This document shows, piece after piece, positions 1 through 12,700 of a stretch of DNA of 64,000 nt. A program made the position numbers and the translations under genes. Numbering within the stretch: the first letter of the stretch is position 1; each line of letters begins with the position of its first letter. This DNA is from Todiramphus chloris collaris (lineage: Eukaryota > Chordata > Aves > Coraciiformes > Alcedinidae), in assembly GCA_025345505.1 (NCBI GenBank), contig JANVCC010000174.1, forward strand, positions 1,400,489 through 1,464,488, written 5' to 3'. Below the pieces are notes generated by a model. The model searched no databases. It was not told the DNA's origin and worked only from the letters and a program-made list of their open reading frames with translations.

Positions 1-739
1 GAGGGCTGTGTCTACAGCAAGGCCACCAACCACTTCCACTGCATAAGGGCGGGCTGTGGCTTCACCTTCACCTCCACCAGCCAGATGACCTCCCACAAAC
101 GCAAACACGAGCGCCGGCACATCCGGAGCTCAGGAGTGCTGGGCCTGCCCGCCTCTCTTCTCGGGTCCAAGGATAATGAGCAAGAGGAGTCCAGTAACGA
201 TGACCTTATTGACTTCTCTGCTATGAGCTCGAAGAACTCCAGCCTGAGTGCCTCCCCCACCAGTCAACAGTCTTCCGTTTCTCTCATAGTTCCAGCTGCA
301 CCCTCCTCTGCCGCGGAGCTTGCTTCCTCACAGGCCAGCAAGTCTGCCAACAGCATGACACCAGCCACCAAGATCTCTGGCCTGCTCTCCCAGGCTCTTC
401 CCAGCAATATACCCTTGGCCCTGGCACTCTCCAACTCAGCACTTCCCGGAACGGCTGGGTCCTTCTTCCCCATCATCCCCAGCCGGGTCTCCACACCACT
501 TCCCGCCAGCTCGGCTAATCTGATGACGGCTGGTTCTTCTGGCACCAATCCAACAGCATCTGCTCCTACGGATTCCACATCCCAGGCCATTTCAGGATCT
601 GGTGAGCCAGCAGCTACTTCTTCTCCAGCTCCAGCGGCGTCGATAATGGAAAGGATCTCTGCTAGCAAGGGATTAATCTCTCCTATGATGGCCAGGCTGG
701 CAGCCGCTGCGCTCAAGCCCTCTGTGGCACTTGAAGCAG
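1..739 (+). CDS. CASZ1: CASZ1 exon: zinc-finger module 4 and Ser/Pro/Ala-rich linker (5' end cut by window)
   Basis: Frame 1 is open from the first base to the donor at 740-741 (GCAG|GTGAGT), leaving a single G (phase 1). Codons 3-36 form a castor module: Cys3, Cys14, Cys19, His32 and His36, with C-x4-C, C-x12-H and H-x3-H spacing. The first Cys of its leading C-x4-C pair would lie upstream of the window. A basic stretch KRKHERRH follows. About 200 codons of low-complexity Ser/Ala/Pro/Thr sequence come next, broken by an acidic patch ([15 protein letters not shown]). This linker has no finger motifs and is probably disordered. By count it is the fourth finger of the full protein, because the five-finger isoform must contain this one and the one at 9517-9639. 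Confidence 0.95.
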
Positions 740-3700
740 GTGAGTTACCCTCATCAGTCATGCTAGTGCTGGGAGGAAGGTGACTTGAGAGGAGTGAATG
801 AGAAGCCACCCAGTTGCCCATGGGACTGGAGGTGGGGAAGGGGTAGTAAACCAACATGAATGGGGGAATAAATGTGGTTGTGCCCAGTTAACCCTTGAAG
901 AGGCCCCTCTTGGCCTGGCTCCCTGCAGAGCCTGGTGGTACCCAGAAGAGAGGCAGGAAATGCAGCTCTGCCCACAGACAGAGCAGGCTCTCACCAGATC
1001 TGCAGGAAGTGTTGCCATCTGTGTCGCCCAGTTTGTCCACTGCATTAAAAATGGAAATAGAGCAAAAGCTTGGCCAAAACCTGCTTTGTGGGCGTACAGC
1101 AGCCTAAGCCCTCTTCTGCAGGCTGCATCGAGTTTGGGCTGGGCCTAGAGGCGTTGATCCTGTAGCTCACTGCTAAGTGTTTTGTGACCTGAGGGGTTGG
1201 TTCTGTGCCTCTGCTCTCTTTGGTACGGACCACAGACTGGACCTTTCTCCCTTTCGCTTCTTGCAAGCCGTGCTTCTCTGTCCCTGCAGCTCCCTGAGGG
1301 GTAAGAGGTGGGACTGAGAAGTCCCCTGGGGCAGCCCAGAGCTCTTCCTTCTGCCACCAAGACCTGGGGTGGGTCGCTGCGTGTGTCCAGTCCTGCCAGC
1401 AGGGTCGTGGGGTTCCCTCAAGAGCACAGGGTATCTCCACAACCTCCTGCTGACCACGGGCATGGTGGGCAACGTGGGGTCATGGAAGGGAGGCTCTGCC
1501 TGGCAGTGCCCGTAGCCCTGGGCTGCCCACAGCCTCCCCCCGGGGCTGCTCCCCATGGCTCTGTGAGTGCTGCCGATGTTCCCTCCTACCCAGGAGCGAC
1601 CGAGGCAGCAGAACGAAGAGATCTGATTAAAGAGGGAGGGGACTTTTCACATACTTCAAAAATTATTATTTGAAAAATTGTTTCCTAAAGCAGAGAAAGG
1701 TCATTGAGGGAACTATTTTCCTTTATTTTTTAATAAAATGCCACTTGCTGTCTGAGAAGCAGCTCGCTGTCAGCTGTACTGCCGGAGGGTAAATTAATAT
1801 TTTAGTCACTTGGGGATTGTGGAAAAAAGCTCTGCAGACATGTTCCTGTCAGCAACTTTTTTTCCCTCCTTTTTTCTTCGCTGTTCTTCCTAATTTTTTT
1901 TTTTCTTTCTTTCTTTAATTTGTTCTCCCGGTTTTTCCCCCTTTCCGCGGGGACAACTTGACGGCGGTGGCAGGAGGTCGCGCGGTTTGCACCGATCCCA
2001 TTGGCTGTCACCTTCGATCGCCCCGGCGGGGCAGATGCTCCTGCTGGGCAGGCGCAGTGGCGGGCCATCGCCGTCGCTACGGCAACGCTGGGATTGGGGA
2101 CGAGGAAGGGGGCTTGACTAGCAGTCGAAAGCTGCCACATTGCCTCAGCATTAACAGAGTCTTTAATAAACGCTTAAGAGGCAGCCTCGCAAATTAGTTA
2201 TGACAGTTTGCGCAGAGAATCAGGTCTCCCCCACGCTCCTTCCGCCCTTCTCCTTTAAAGGGCCCATAGCCTGGACAACTTTGACATAATTTTGCAATAA
2301 TTATCACTTGAAGAATTTCCACGCTGGAGTGGACGTCAGAACCCATCATGTCAGCTTGGCAATAAACGCTGACCAGCAATCCCAGCACTTCCCTCCCCCC
2401 ACACTTTTTCTTTGCTTTTCCCATTTATGCACTGGTGCTAGTGATTTAACTTCCTTACTTGCCACTGTAACCTCATTTCAGACGTACCTTTCTCGTTTCA
2501 TTTTTGCATCTAATTTCGGTGTCTTTCTCGAGCAGGGAATGGACAACCAGCAGCTCCCGGACGCTTCAATCCAGTTCAGGTGAAGCAGGAACCTGCAGAG
2601 GCCATGGGATCATCATCTGCCACCAGTCAGGACTCCTTGCAGGAGCACAGCTTGGACCTGAGCGTCAAGGATCATGGGTGAGAGAAGTTCACAGGCAGGC
2701 ACACTTAGCTCTTTTCCAGCATCGAGCTCTTGAGAAGCTCCCGTGCCTGTAATGCGAGAGGACACACCGTGTTGATGAAAGGCTGAGTTGGTTGTCCCCA
2801 AACTGGAGTCTCTCTCTACTCCCCTTCAAATGCATGTTCTCCAGAAGGTTTTTGGGGCTCACAGGCACTTACTCTTTGACAAGAGCCTTCCTGCTTGTGT
2901 TCCCCTCTGAAAAACGAGCCACTGGCAAAGCTCCTTCTTTCAGTGAGTTATTCCTGCTACGGGCAGCAAGAGCTGGTCGAAGGCTGCCCCAGTGCCACTC
3001 TTCAGCACGCTTTTAGCAGGAGCATTTGCACTGATGGACATTGAATCAGGTCTGAGAGGCACCTTCCAGAGGAACTGGACACGGAGGACAGCTGGGTGCC
3101 AGGCTAACTCCAGTCTGGCTCTGGCATGTGCTAGTCTGTAGTTAGGGTGCTGAATCTTTGCGCTTGTGCAGATGTGAACGCACCTATGTCAGCGTGTCCC
3201 CCGTGTCCAGCATCTCTGCTGAGAGCAGCAGTGCTTGGGGGTTGGCCTGTGTGGGAAGACTGCAGAGGAGCTGATAGGGGGGATCAGGGAGCCTGCTCCT
3301 CTTCCACCTTTGTATACTTGCCTTTCCACACGTTAGTGAAACAAGCCTCAGTTAGGGAGCCCAGCAGCTGTAGTTGGCTACAACTGTCACTGGTGCATGT
3401 GAAGCCCTGAGGTTGCTTTTCAGCCCAACTTCAATCCGTAAGGATTGTTTCCCTGCCCTCTCTTCTGCTGCCAGGGGAGCTCTGTCGAGTCTTCCATCAG
3501 CATCCCCCTGGCCTTGGGACAGACCTGTGAAAGTTCTACCAGGATGAGGGTGGGTTGTGACTCAGCTAATAGAAAGTGTGATGGTGGGAACACCAGGGGA
3601 GGAAGTCTGGACTATTTAATAGCTGAAGGAACTAGATTCTGCAGACTTGGGCCCCTCTTCCTCTCCATCTTGGCTATCACAAGTAAATGAGTCTGGCCTG

Positions 3701-6700
3701 CCCAAGGGAGGGTGGGCATCATTCTCTTCCTCCGGATGTAGCAGGTGAGGAGTGAGGCAGCTTGAAGGGAGAAGGATTAATCTCGGTGCTCGCAGTCCCT
3801 GCGCACATCTTAACTAAACCCTGTTGGTTTGTGTGTTCCAGTAATGAATCAAATGGCCACACAGTCTCGGCAAATTCATCTCTTTTATCCTCGCTTATGA
3901 ATAAGGTAAGAGCCATCCATCAAACGCCTTTCATTCCCCCCACCAAGAGAAATTAAAGCTGCGATGGTGGGAGGGGGGGCAGAGATGCGTTTGTTTTTTA
4001 ATGTTTTCCCTCTAATAAGATGAGTTTGTACCATTTAAATTTTGAGACCATTTTTCATCGGGTATAATTTCAGAGCCACTGCTTACGAATTAATTTAATG
4101 AACTGGCTGAAGAAATATATTGCAGCCTCTGACACCTTTTTTTTTCCTCATCCTTTCTAGACAGAGGAGGGCTCCGAAAGACTTTTTTTTTTTTTTTTTA
4201 TTTCCCCCATTTTTATTTCCAGAAACTGGCAACTTCTCTCTCTCTCTCTTTTTATAGTTACTCATTTTGTTTATTTACTTAAAACCATTTTCTTTCACTG
4301 GGGGAGGGGGAGGAGAATAATTTGTTCTTATGAAAGAGAAGAAAAAAATTAGAAGTTTTGAGCCAAAATCATCAATTCCTGTCTTTCTGGCTTGAGTAAT
4401 GGTGTCCAACAGAGCCTCCTTTACCATGTTCTAGAATATTTATTTTAGATAATGCACAGTTTCTTTTTCCTTCCTTTTTTTCCTTAAATTATACATCATC
4501 TCAAATATATATTTGCCTTTCACATGATAAATTCTACTGTACCAAGATTAATTTTGCTGTTGTATACAGCTGCAGTAGAGATGAGGGCAGCCTTTGAGCC
4601 ATGCTTTACTATTCTACTGTGTGATAGGTTTTACAGGCATAGCTATTGCCATCCCCCCGGCTCCGGGCGTTACATGCATCAAGGCCATATAACCCTCAAG
4701 AGAGGGCAGAGTGACTTTGCCCAATAATCTCCCGCCTCCTTTCTCTTTCATTTCATTACTCTTTTTTTCCTCTGTGTTGTTTAATTTCTGCATTTATCCT
4801 TATGCCCCTTGTCTCCTCTGTTACACTCCAGTTTTGATGTTCCCTTTTAAACTTCTGCGTATTGTCCCTTTAGCGAGTCCAAATATGCAGCTCTTTGTCT
4901 AGTGAGTAAATCTAGGAAGTCAGTCTGGGGTCCTGAGTCATTCTGATGTGTCCCAGCTCAGTGAAACTCTGTTTCAATAGATACCTCACTTGAAAAATCT
5001 CCTGGAGTACAGATTTAAGCATATGCTTAGAAAGAAACATTTGTTTATGTGCAGCCCTGCATAAGATTCTTGATGTTGTGCAAAGTAAGTGCAGCACAGG
5101 TACAAAATCCACGTTCTTCAGGTTTGTTCCTTTTCTAAAGAAGGAATGGGATTAACTGATGATCTAAGCCAGCAAAGAGTAGAGCCCAGTGATTTCAGGG
5201 AGCCTATTAAAGACTTAGGATTGCAGAGTCAAGCTCCATGTGCTCAGGAACACATCACACTTGCTTCTTCCTCACGCTGCACATAATTTGTGTTAGTGGA
5301 GGAATCCTTTGTTATTTGCCTGGGAAAAAGAACCCTTTACAGAAATTGAATGCCCAGCAAACACCAGTGGAAAGAGACGACCTGAATTTCTGAGTCCAGC
5401 CATAAAGAGTTGCAGTCTCCACATAGCAGCGGGGGCTTTACCTTCAGGGGGCATTAAGAAAGCCTCAAATAGCCAGGGTTCCTGTAGCCTATTGCAGTTT
5501 ATTTAGGGGGCTGTCAGCCTTAATTAACTGATATTTATAAAGGGCTTAGAGATCCTCAAGTGTGTGTGTGGGGGGGTTATAATGCAAGTATCGGGCCCGA
5601 TCCTGCATTTTATTCATGCTGTGAAATTCACTGTTGTTACTGGAGGTAACTGAGGGCACAGCAAAGCAAGAAAGGGTCTGGGAAATTGTGCATTTATTCT
5701 GAAAGAAAATTTTCTCTCTAAGCACTCTTGAGTAACTTTTTTTCTATCCTGCACATCATACCCCTCGACCTTTAAACTTTCTCTGTGTAGAAAGCTTTTC
5801 ACGCAATGCAAATTGTGAGCTCAAGTCCCACTTTGTGGAGGATATGTCCATTCAGCACAGAAAGTTACATCATTTCTCTATTGAAGTTAGTAAGAATTTT
5901 CCAGGAACTGAAGTGGGGACAGAATTTTTCCCCAGTTGAATGAGATTTCCCCTCTCCCACCCCTAAACATACCTGATAGTCCCTTTAATGAAGGAGACAT
6001 CCTTGTGGCTGGGATTATTCTAAATAAACTCGAGCTTACCTGTTCTATCACAAGGTCTGTATGAAGAGACTGGCATTTTGTTGGAGCTGTACTGGGCTGT
6101 TAATGGTTAAGCCTGCACACCTTTTCCTCACTCCAGTAGGGTATGTCCCTCTTCCCCTCCATTTCCTCATGGATAACAGAGACATGATGCTTCATTACAA
6201 GAGCCATGAAGATTAGATGGTACCTGAGTGCTTTGTGATAGGTGGGTGGAGGATGCAGACGGCTGAGGTGTGACCGAGTTTTGCTGGTGCAGTTGGAGCA
6301 GCCTGCACAGACCTCTTGTGTTCTTTCTTAATCTTTGAAGACACAGGTTTCTGTGGGACGGTCCCGGGGCATCCAGACTGGCAGCGTCCACGGCTGTATG
6401 CTGGGCTTGATGCAGTGTCTGTCTTCTTGTTGCAGATGTCCAAGACCAGTGCCAGCCTTGGCAACCTGTTGAACATTAAGACAGAAGGAGATGGCAGCCA
6501 GGCTGGGGCTGGAGAGCCGACACAGTACTTGGGCAAGGCAGTGAAGGCACTTGTCCAGGAGAAGCTCTCTGAGCCATGGAAGATGTACCTGCGCCGGTAA
6601 GGACAGCATGGAACTGGGAATAGAGTAAAGGGAAAATTACCCCTTTGCAAAGTGTCTGGCTCATTAGCTCACACTTGAATGCAGAGTTCCCTTGAATTTA

Positions 6701-9700
6701 AAGGCCTAATTCTGTGATATACTGATCACCTTCTAGAGTGCATTTAGTCCTCAGTCCCAGCTAGCTGCAGGAGGTGTCCTGTAGGACATGCCTGTCCACG
6801 TGGAACTATTTTGCAAAGGGATCTTGGGAACCGACTGCAGGCACTGATCTTCACACAGTCCTGTTATCCTTGACTTCATCTTAGGCTCCTCTTCACGTCC
6901 CCAGTCTGCAAGGCCAGGGCACCCACTTGCTCTCAGCACTGAACTCCTGTTAGATCACCTTTAGTTACTATGCCTTAAAATGCTTTCTGTGGGATTTCCT
7001 TTGATCACAGGAGTTAGGCCACGGAAACAAAGGAAGGAGTACAAGGAGTATGGGAACTGGGATGGTTTCTGCTGGTTTTGTTGTAGACACGAAGGCTCGA
7101 AAGGAAAATGGAACAGATACAAAACTCACCCACACACAGACACGTGCACATACATGCCCGGACAGACACATGCTGTGAGCACAGGCAGATACACCCAGGC
7201 AGGCAGACACGGGTTTCTGCTCTGACACAGTTGCCTACAAACGCCTGTGGACACTTTGTAAATCACAGACTTTAATGGAGGAGACTAGAAAGTCTTCTAG
7301 TCCTTCTGCCTCTGGCCAGTGTGCCATCCTTCCCTGCAGTCTGTCTGCGTTTTGGCCACACGAGTTGTAATGATGCCAGGCACTGTGGCTGTTTTCTCAT
7401 CTCTGGGAGCATTATTCTACCACCCAGTACGTTTCACTGTCACGATTTTTTCTCATGGTATGCTGCCTGAATTTCCCTTTTTGTCATTTTGTTGCAGTTC
7501 TCCTGGTTCTATCCCCTGGAACCACAGCAGATAATTCCCCTCTGCAATTGGAGTTCACCCCCTTCGGATAGTCACAGACTTTCAACATGCCATTTAACCA
7601 AGCCTATTTGCTTCCCTTAATCTGGCTCTGTAAATGATTCCCCTCAGCCTGCTGATCGTGTCGCTGCGTCGTCGTTCTTGCAATTCCCTGAACAGCAGAA
7701 TTGGGCTGTCCCTCCTGCATCACCACCCCGGATAGCACAACCTTTCTGCCCCTGTATATGTAGCTCACCATTGCTCTACCTTGTTTGCATCTATACGTAT
7801 ACGTATCGTGTTTACCGTCCGCTGTAACACAGGATTGCTGTTAGTGGTGCTCTCGTGAGTCCCCTCTGTATAGAAATACCCCCCCTGCCACCCCAGATGC
7901 TTTAGCTGTGTGTTTCCAAGTACAACTCCTGTGTTCTGAGCCTTCTCCCTTGTCTTGCAAGACCTCGCTGTTATTTTTCTCCTCTTGCGCTGGTGTTGCC
8001 AACTCCTCCCAGTTTAGTATCTTCTGTGAATTTCATTAACACGCTGTTTACTCCGTCTCCTAGATTACTAATGAAGATGTTAAATAAGCTCAGACCTCGC
8101 CAAAGTCATCCTCGCAGCATTCACAAGATACCTCCTCCCAGCTCAATATGTTGCTGTTTGTCATTAGCCTTTGTTTACGGTCCTTCAGCCAGTTTTCAAT
8201 CCGTGAGGTAGCATTCACATCCAGGCCAATTTGAATTAATTCTGAGGGTCTACAAGGCTGTATCAGAACGCTTTACTAAAATCCAAATATATTGCATCCC
8301 TTCATCCACTAATTTTGTAATTCTATCAAAAAAAGCAATTAAATTTGTCTGGCAAGATTTATTCTTTATAATCCTGATGCTGTTTATTGCTCATGGTTCC
8401 TTTATCCTCTAGATGTTTAATGATTTTCTCCTCCCTCTTAATATTTGTTCCATTACTTTAGTGGAAGGAGAAGTTAAGACTAGAGGTATGATAATTGCCA
8501 AAGATCACTTGTCTTTTTTTTTCCCCTGAAAGAATCAGTACCTAGTTTGTTTTTTGTTGGTTTTTTTTTTTTTTCCCAGTGTCCTAGTACCTCCCTCTTC
8601 TCTGTGGCTTAAAAACCAGCAAATAGTAATGCAATCAGTCTGAGAGTTAATTTCCATTGCACTTCAGGACATACATTACCTGGACTGGCTGATTTGTGCA
8701 TATTTATGTTTTCCAACTGGTCCCTTTATCTGCTTTTCTAGAAGGTCTTTATTTTATCCCTAGCTGTCCACTTTGTCTTTAGTTTTCCTACGCAAAGCAA
8801 GTTTTAAAAGGCAGACAATTTTTACTCATCACCTCTTGTTTTTATTGGACCTTCTTTCCAAGTACAATACCTCTTGTCCCTGCTAAAACCCCCTCTTTGG
8901 CTTGCAGTAACTTGGTTTCTTATCTCTTACCACACCTTTACTTGCCTTCATCTCCTCCCTGCAAGCCTTAACTGACTGCAAGTATTCTATATCCACCGAC
9001 CTTCCTTCTCCAGTACAAGTTTTCTTCCTTTTTCCTTCACCGTGAAATTGTTACGAGGTCCCTCCTGGGAGCACACAGGCTGCTGTTTGTTTCTTGCTTT
9101 CCTGCTCATCAGAGCAATTGTAGTTTGTTGTATCTTAATTATGCAAGATTCCCCTGTTAACTTTCAGATCCTTCCTGCCGGTGTTTGTCACTTGATATCT
9201 AGATTCCCTGTGATTCCGGAGTTTCCTGAAATCACATATATTTCTGCTACCCTTAGTAAATCCAGAGAATCTTGGCGGTGGATGAGCAGTGAAACCCTGC
9301 TACGAGTGAATGGGAATTTCTCAGTCAGGTTCAGCTGGGGAGACATTACATACTCACCCATAGCTATGGCAGAGGCAGGAATCAAGCACCAGCAGGGATG
9401 GGGGCGTCAGAAAACAGAATGGGAGTAGAATTGAGAAACAAAGACAAAATGTTGGTTTCAACACTGCTTCTTTTCTGGGGCCTTCCATAAGATGCCTGCT
9501 TGTCTTCTTTGGCCAGGTTTGGTACCAAGGACTTCTGCGACGCGCAGTGCGACTTTCTCCATAAGGTGCATTTCCATTGCGTGGTGGAGGAATGCGGAGC
9601 CCTTTTCAGCACCCTGGATGGAGCCATCAAGCATGCCAAGTAAGTAGGAGAGCACGAGTCTTGGGAAACCTTGAGAAAACTCTACACACACACTGCGGGA

Positions 9701-12700
9701 TGAGCAGGACCTTACTGAGTAACTCTGCTCAAGAGCAGGACCACGGGCAGTCCCAAGGGCAATGATGTGGGCAGCCACATGCTTCCCGTGTATAGGTGCT
9801 CAGCTAAATCTTTGCAGAATACCATGTCCTCTTTAAGTTTGTTTCATAATAAACATGCTTAACTTGTGAAAAAGTGTTGGCAAGGCTGAGAGTTGGACAG
9901 TTGTGTTTCTCCACAGCCTGCTTGACAGACGTGGTGTTCAAGGAGACCCACGTTTCTCAGATTGCACAAATACACCATCCGAAGAAATAAGAAAATACGG
10001 GAGGGAGAGGATGCTGTAAAATCAACTGTTATCACTGGATACAGGCTCTTTGTGGAGTAGACAGCTCCCTATCACTGCAGTGTAGAAAGCATTTTACTAT
10101 TCTTTGTCTTGTCCTGACAAGCCTCTTTGAACAGGTTTTATCTAGCCCATAGTTTAGATGGTTTTGTTTAAGAACTTCACATTGTGTGCATGAGGATCTT
10201 GAAATGAAGAAGCCAAACTGTCCAGCTCAACAGCAACCTCCTTCTCGCCTTGCCATGTTCTTATATTGTCCTTTTATCATTTCACATCGTTTTGGAAAGT
10301 AGCAGACAGCCCAGAGCTTGGTAGCCAGAACTGTAGGGTAGATAATATGGCCTGTATTAGAGAGGCTGCACAGCATGCTCGGAACTTGAGTTACATTCCC
10401 ACTCCTACAATGAGGGACTAGCAAAGGAATGGTGGGATATTGGAAATCTTCCCTGTTGCAGATTTCTACTGAGCATAATCTGCAGTCCAAAGCCACAGCA
10501 AGCTCATTTTAAAGGCAAGGGAAGATTTGTCTAAGTAAAGAATGAACATGGCCTTCAGCAGCTGACCACGTGACTGATTCTGAAGGGGTTTAACAGGAAG
10601 GAGATGTTGCAGATTTCAAGACAGAGAGATCTATTAGCACCATTGGTCTCTGGCACTGGATAGTTCCCTGTGGTTCACTACAATGAGCTGCTGGCTTCTC
10701 AGAACAGCTACGGGGAGCTGCCCTCGCAGGCACATTGATCTTACTGACTGCAGCAATTCTGGCCTCTCTTGTTTCAACGTGATTTTGCACCTTTCTGTCT
10801 CCATCCCTCCAACTGAATTCCCTTCTCTTCACAGTCTGGGAGGCCCCTAAATCTTTCTTTTGCAGAGCGCCGTTTAGTATTTACCCTCACCTAATTTGTT
10901 TGCAGACTCCTGCCACATTCTTGCTGTTTAATCAAGTTACATGCAATGGTCAAGAATTGATGGCTGAATTACACTGTCTCTTTTTCAGTTTCCACTTCCG
11001 AACCGAGGGTGGAACTGTGAAAAGTAACTCTGAGTCACCCTTCTCAACTACAACTGAGAACAAGGCTTCACTGGCCCCTTCATCGCCCTCTGCTACTTCT
11101 GTCACCATGGCAAGTGCTCCTGCCCTTGACGTGCCCACTCCAAGTCCAGCTACTGTGCCCTCTGCCCCTACATTGCTCGCTTGGAAGCAGCTGGCTTCAA
11201 CTATACCCCAGATGCCTCAGATCCCAGCATCAGTGCCTAACCTGGCAACTTCACCCTTGGCAACGACTTCCCTGGAGAACGCCAAGCCTCAGGTCAAACC
11301 CGGATTTCTCCAGTTCCAGGAGAAGTAAGTTGAGGGAGGATGCTCCTTGCCTCCTTATGTCCCCTCCAGTCTTGTAGTCCCCTCTTCACTGCTTCTCAGA
11401 GCTGTGGTACTACATCTGTAGTGACACACTAAGACACCGTCTCTCTAGAAAGTACTCTGTGCCTCTGGCTTTGAAGTGTTAGTTCACAAAGTAATTCTCA
11501 TACCTTGCTGAACTTCTAAAACATTAAAGAAGTTTCAGTGTTGCTGTGATGTTGGTGTTATTTCTGTGACACAGGAGGACACAGCGGTCCAGCATCAGGT
11601 GTTACAGCTCAGGCTGCTGGAGCATCAGCCTCTGGAGTGCATATTGACAGTCATTTGTCTGCTTCCAAAGGAGTGCATTAATTCCATTCCACGTATCATT
11701 GGGTACAGTGCTTGGGATCCAGGAGATCAATGCTCAGCTACCTCTGCTGTGACCTCTGTTTGTGCAGCCAGAAATCCATGGAATGGGTGGGGGGGAGTAA
11801 GGTACCAAAACCATTTAGCTGATTAAATGGGCCACTGCTGATTTTGTCTAATCAGGGGAAGCCCTGGCATCTTGCTGTGTGCGTGCCCAAGAGTTTCATT
11901 TCAGTTACACCAAACTGAGATGGGAGAAACCATCTGAGTCCATGGAGGTCAGTACAGGCAGAAAGGAAGAAATAGCATCTCTCTGGATCTTGAGAGAGCT
12001 TTAAATTGGAAGTGTGGCCCTCAAAGACTCCAGCACCCACCATGCATTGCTGTATTTTAATAATCTTGATCAAGAAATTGCCCTAGCTTCGTGGAATTGC
12101 AGTAGCGTTGCCAGCGTCAATTTTACTGAAGAGGAAGGGGGCTATGGGAGATTTGTAGGCCATGTTTGGAACAGAGGCTTCAGCTGGGCTCCCCTTGAAT
12201 TAAATTTTGGCAAAGAAACAAATGTGTGAAAGGAGTGAGGGTGACGACTGGGTTTTGGATGTATTCCAGCGATCCCTGCCTGGCAACGGACTGCAAGTAC
12301 GCCAACAAATTCCACTTCCACTGTCTCTTTGGGAACTGCAAGTATGTCTGCAAAACCTCTGGCAAAGCAGAATCCCACTGCCTGGACCACATCAACCCCA
12401 ACAATAATCTGGTGAACGTGCGAGACCAGTTTGCTTACTATTCTCTGCAGTGTCTCTGTCCGAACCAGGTAAGAGCAAGTCAACAGCAGTGGTCTAGCCT
12501 GAGCACGTGTGTGGGAGAGGAATGGGAAAGAGCAAGAAGATGATTCAATGGGAAGTGAGGCTGAGTGGTTCCTTCCTGGTCTAACTATGGAACCATGGAG
12601 GGGGGTCTTCATTACGGGGTCTAGCAGTAGGTTTGGTTTCCATCAGACTGAAAAATTGCAATGGTTTTATGTTTCTTTGACTTGGGTGAAGTGGAGAAGG

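Noticed and set aside
264..857. 197-codon minus-strand frame opposite the first exon
   Set aside because: Antisense shadow of the Ser/Ala/Pro-rich CASZ1 linker, with no splice or homology support.
7125..7212. CA-rich segment as a repeat gene or coding sequence
   Set aside because: Degenerate CACA/CAGACA low-complexity sequence with no constant period.
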